DNA of 64,000 nt from Ruminiclostridium sp. (GTDB lineage Bacteria > Bacillota > Clostridia > Oscillospirales > Ruminococcaceae): assembly GCA_017935365.1 (NCBI GenBank), contig JAGBHT010000027.1, positions 62,001 through 126,000 on the forward strand. Reading direction: 5' to 3'. Made by a program: the position numbers and the translations under genes. Below, piece after piece: positions 62,143 through 64,000 of the stretch. Position 1 is the stretch's first letter. Each line of letters opens with the position of its first letter. The notes beneath the pieces were generated by a model. The model had not been told where the DNA came from and made no database searches. It saw only the letters and a list, made by a program, of their open reading frames with translations.

Positions 62143-63368
62143 TGAACTACGACTTAGCAATAATCGGCGGAGGTGCGGCAGGTATGGCTGCCGCCGTTTT
62201 TGCCTCTGAGAACGGTGTGCGCACCGTTGTGATCGAGCATAACAGACAGCTCGGAAAAAAGCTCGCCATAACGGGCAAGGGCAGGTGCAACGTCACAAAC
62301 AACAGCGACAACGACAATATAATGAAGAACATACCCACAGGAAGCCGCTTTTTATACAGCGCTCTTGCGGGTTTTTCGGCATACGACACAATGAACTTCT
62401 TTGAGGGGCTCGGCGTACCGCTGAAAACCGAGAGAGGAAACCGTGTTTTCCCTGTTTCCGACAGTGCAAAGGATATAGTTGAGGCACTGAAAAAACGCAT
62501 GGGTACGCTCGGCGTCAAAGTTATTACCGCACACGCAAAGGGTATCATAACCGAGGACGGCAGAGTAAAAGGTGTAGGGCTCGGCGAGAGTGAAGTCTAT
62601 GCGGACAATGTAATAATAGCGACGGGCGGAGCGTCCTACAGCGGTACAGGCTCGGACGGCAGCGGATATGAGATAGCACGGGCGCTCGGTCATACTATCG
62701 TTGAGCCAAAGCCTATGCTTGTTCCGATATGCGTAAAAGAAAGTTGTTGCTGTGATATGTCGGGACTTAGCCTTAAAAATGTAACGCTGTCGCTTATTGA
62801 TACGGCAAAGAACAAGACAGTGTACAAGGAACAGGGAGAAATGCTGTTCACGCACTTCGGGGTCAGCGGTCCGCTGGTGCTTTCCGCATCGGCTTATGTC
62901 AAGAAAAGCACTTACAGGCTTGAGATAGATCTGAAGCCTGCGCTTGACGATAAAAAGCTGGACGCAAGGCTTCTGCGTGACTTCGGCGAACAGCACACAA
63001 AGCAGATCTCTACTGTAATGCGGGGACTTCTGCCGCAGGCGATGGTTGAGCCTGTGCTCGACAAGGCGGGAGTTGCAGTCGACACAAAGATAAGTGAGAT
63101 CACCAAGGTGCAGAGAGCGGCAATAGTAAATGCGCTCAAGCACTTTGATCTGACGGTGACAGGATTACGCCCGATAGAAGAGGCTATAATCACAGACGGC
63201 GGAGTATCGCTTAAGGAAATAGATCCTAAAACGATGCAGTCAAAGTTGGTTGACGGGCTGTATTTTGCAGGTGAGATAATCGACTGTGCGGCTTACACCG
63301 GCGGTTATAATTTGCAGATAGCGTTTTCAACAGCGCACAGCGCAGCGGCTGCGGCGGGTCGCCGCTGA
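62142..63368 (+). CDS. HI0933/BaiN-family FAD-dependent oxidoreductase
   Basis: A 408-residue flavoprotein. The dinucleotide-binding GGGAAGMAAAVFASENG is at the N-terminus, followed by the family signature GKKLAITGKGRCNVTN; the C-terminal FAD site is GLYFAGEIIDCAAYTGGYNL. Family members are NAD(P)H-dependent, and some (BaiN) reduce bile-acid intermediates, but most are uncharacterised. There is no evidence here for a bile-acid role. It ends the operon with the regulator and is followed at once by a GC-rich hairpin repeat. Confidence 0.88.
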   Translation: MNYDLAIIGGGAAGMAAAVFASENGVRTVVIEHNRQLGKKLAITGKGRCNVTNNSDNDNIMKNIPTGSRFLYSALAGFSAYDTMNFFEGLGVPLKTERGNRVFPVSDSAKDIVEALKKRMGTLGVKVITAHAKGIITEDGRVKGVGLGESEVYADNVIIATGGASYSGTGSDGSGYEIARALGHTIVEPKPMLVPICVKESCCCDMSGLSLKNVTLSLIDTAKNKTVYKEQGEMLFTHFGVSGPLVLSASAYVKKSTYRLEIDLKPALDDKKLDARLLRDFGEQHTKQISTVMRGLLPQAMVEPVLDKAGVAVDTKISEITKVQRAAIVNALKHFDLTVTGLRPIEEAIITDGGVSLKEIDPKTMQSKLVDGLYFAGEIIDCAAYTGGYNLQIAFSTAHSAAAAAGRR

Positions 63369-63371
63369 CAG

Positions 63372-63399
63372 CGGCAATGTGCCGCTTCAAGTTCCGCCT
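63372..63399. repeat. GC-rich hairpin of the dispersed repeat family
   Basis: On the minus strand it reads GGCGGAACTTGAAGCGGC then ACATTGCCGC, nearly the unit ending of the 69-bp repeat at 18.0-18.3 kb. It begins 3 bases after the flavoprotein stop codon. Confidence 0.75.
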
Positions 63400-63466
63400 T
63401 TAATACTGTTGCAGTACAGCAAAAGATAGCGAAACGGCGGGAATAAACAAAGCGATAGTCAATATA

Positions 63467-63497
63467 AAGCGGTCACGGTGACAAGCTGTGACCGCTT
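63467..63497 (+). terminator. Hairpin terminator downstream of the flavoprotein gene
   Basis: AAGCGGTCAC (63467-63476) pairs with GTGACCGCTT (63488-63497). The T-run after it is weak (GAATATTTAT). Confidence 0.65.
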
Positions 63498-63538
63498 GAA
63501 TATTTATGCATATACTGTGGCAATTACCGGATTGATAC

Positions 63539-63567
63539 TTGACAGCAATTAACAATAGTGATATACT
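63539..63567 (+). promoter_or_regulatory. Promoter of the leucine-rich-repeat gene
   Basis: TTGACA (63539-63544), a 17-base spacer and TATACT (63562-63567). Transcription would start near 63574, giving a leader of about 219 nt. Confidence 0.85.
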
Positions 63568-63615
63568 AAAGAAAAATAAACTGCAATTAAATATTCAGAC
63601 GATAATATGAAATGG

Positions 63616-63765
63616 TGAGAGATATGTGCGAAACAGTAAGTCACAATTTATATATGGCTTTTGGGCGTTCTGAAAGCGCCTCTGTAAGTAATGCACAACA
63701 TCTCTGCGTAAAATTCAATATGGTTATTAAGGCATAGTCTGCACGGGTGGGCTGTGCCTTTTTAT
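63616..63765 (+). promoter_or_regulatory. Riboswitch-like structured leader with terminator
   Basis: AGAGATATGTGC (about 63618-63629) can pair with GCACAACATCTCT (about 63690-63702), closing a domain of about 85 nt with an internal GGCG/CGCC stem. It is followed by an intrinsic terminator: AAGGCATAGTC (63729-63739) with GGCTGTGCCTT (63750-63760) and a TTTTT tail, 28 bases before the start of the leucine-rich-repeat gene. A 37-codon frame (63624-63737) overlaps the same DNA. I do not recognise a known riboswitch class. Confidence 0.5.
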
Positions 63766-63792
63766 GTTTTAAAAGGAAAGAGGTATGTGTTT

Positions 63793-64000
63793 ATGAAACT
63801 GAAAAAGTGGTTGCTGGGTCTTGTGACCTTTACGGCGATGGTTGTAATCTGTGCGGTGTGCGCAGGGGCAGAGACTTTTGGGGATTATGAGTATAGCGTG
63901 CTTGATGATGGTACGGTGAAGATTACAGGGTATAACGGTAGTGCGGAAACGGTGGTTATCCCTGATACAATTGATGGGAAGAGTGTGACGAGTATAGGCA
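63793..64000 (+). CDS. BspA-type leucine-rich-repeat surface protein, 5' end only
   Basis: The first 69 codons are in the window. A signal peptide (about residues 1-26, MKLKKWLLGLV start) is followed by FGDYEYSVLDDGTVKITGYN and VVIPDTIDGKSVTSIG, the opening repeats of BspA-like (LRR_5) surface proteins that in gut bacteria act in adhesion or binding. Codon choice (many GTG, GGG and GAT) differs from the ACA/AAC/TTC-rich genes upstream. AAAGGAAAGAGG lies upstream of the ATG. Confidence 0.85.
   Translation, partial: MKLKKWLLGLVTFTAMVVICAVCAGAETFGDYEYSVLDDGTVKITGYNGSAETVVIPDTIDGKSVTSIG

Noticed and set aside
63624..63737. 37-codon frame in the leader of the leucine-rich-repeat gene
   Set aside because: Not called as a gene because the same bases form paired stems and a terminator arm; kept only as an alternative in the findings.

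Overview
The window looks like chromosomal DNA of a low-to-medium GC Gram-positive anaerobe of class Clostridia, most likely an Oscillospiraceae/Ruminococcaceae gut bacterium. This is inferred from the SCIFF ranthipeptide pair (scfA/scfB), the DUF1385-prmC and yabB-like-rsmI gene pairs, the fully Gram-positive style of the ribosome binding sites, TTG/GTG starts, TTGACA-17-TATAAT promoters and a BspA-type leucine-rich-repeat surface protein. The species cannot be fixed from the sequence alone. No rRNA, tRNA, CRISPR array, phage or transposase gene was seen.

Layout. 1-260: 5' end of a SecA-type ATPase on the minus strand. 261-981: non-coding, with a very long hairpin. 982-3477 (+): glmU and an alpha/beta hydrolase. 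3564-16672 (-): a long housekeeping run of twelve genes, read from right to left: citrate synthase, a membrane protein, a lipoprotein, a response regulator and histidine kinase, a DUF1385 protein, prmC, recA, recX, rimO, pgsA and a sodium:neurotransmitter-type symporter. 16835-17731 (+): a divergent SpoIID-like protein. 17992-18314: a 69-bp tandem repeat running into the 3' end of a MATE transporter gene. 18292-25863 (-): MATE transporter, ADP-ribosylglycohydrolase, DUF3810 protease-like protein, WYL regulator, a small membrane protein and a GH36 alpha-galactosidase. 26242-28079 (+): two exported or surface proteins (an anchored protein and an orphan type IV pilin-like protein) with near-identical promoters. 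28621-35361 (+): pheS-pheT, a PrsA-like lipoprotein and an ABC-F ATPase.

35876-49856 (+) is the most notable locus. One consensus promoter precedes ten closely packed genes: two LolD/MacB-type ABC ATPases (the second fused to an AbrB-like domain), a 1053-residue carbohydrate-binding-module plus solute-binding protein, a MalF/MalG-type permease pair, an NHL-propeller/TPR membrane protein, a YIP1-family membrane protein, a DUF5696 exported protein and a second MalF/MalG-type permease pair with long acidic cytosolic extensions. It looks like a composite glycan-capture and uptake machine with an unusual ATPase type for a sugar importer.

50259-52093 (+): Nudix hydrolase, DinB-like protein and amidohydrolase. 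52143-59785 (-): SCIFF maturase, SCIFF peptide, a 51-residue membrane peptide, rsmI, a tRNA1(Val) methyltransferase homologue, a TrkH/KtrB potassium channel subunit, a large membrane protein and a prokaryotic RING-finger membrane protein. 60159-63368 (+): asparaginase, an RpiR-type regulator with a perfect palindrome over its own -35 box, and a HI0933-type flavoprotein. 63793-64000 (+): start of a BspA-like leucine-rich-repeat protein behind a riboswitch-like leader.

Mobile or repeated DNA is all small and non-autonomous: two ~175-bp elements with terminal inverted repeats, each exactly flanked by a duplicated hairpin (20860-21068 and 28109-28332); a dispersed GC-rich hairpin family downstream of stop codons (18.0-18.3, 49.9-50.1 and 63.4 kb); and an imperfect ~90-bp duplication at 59.8-60.1 kb.
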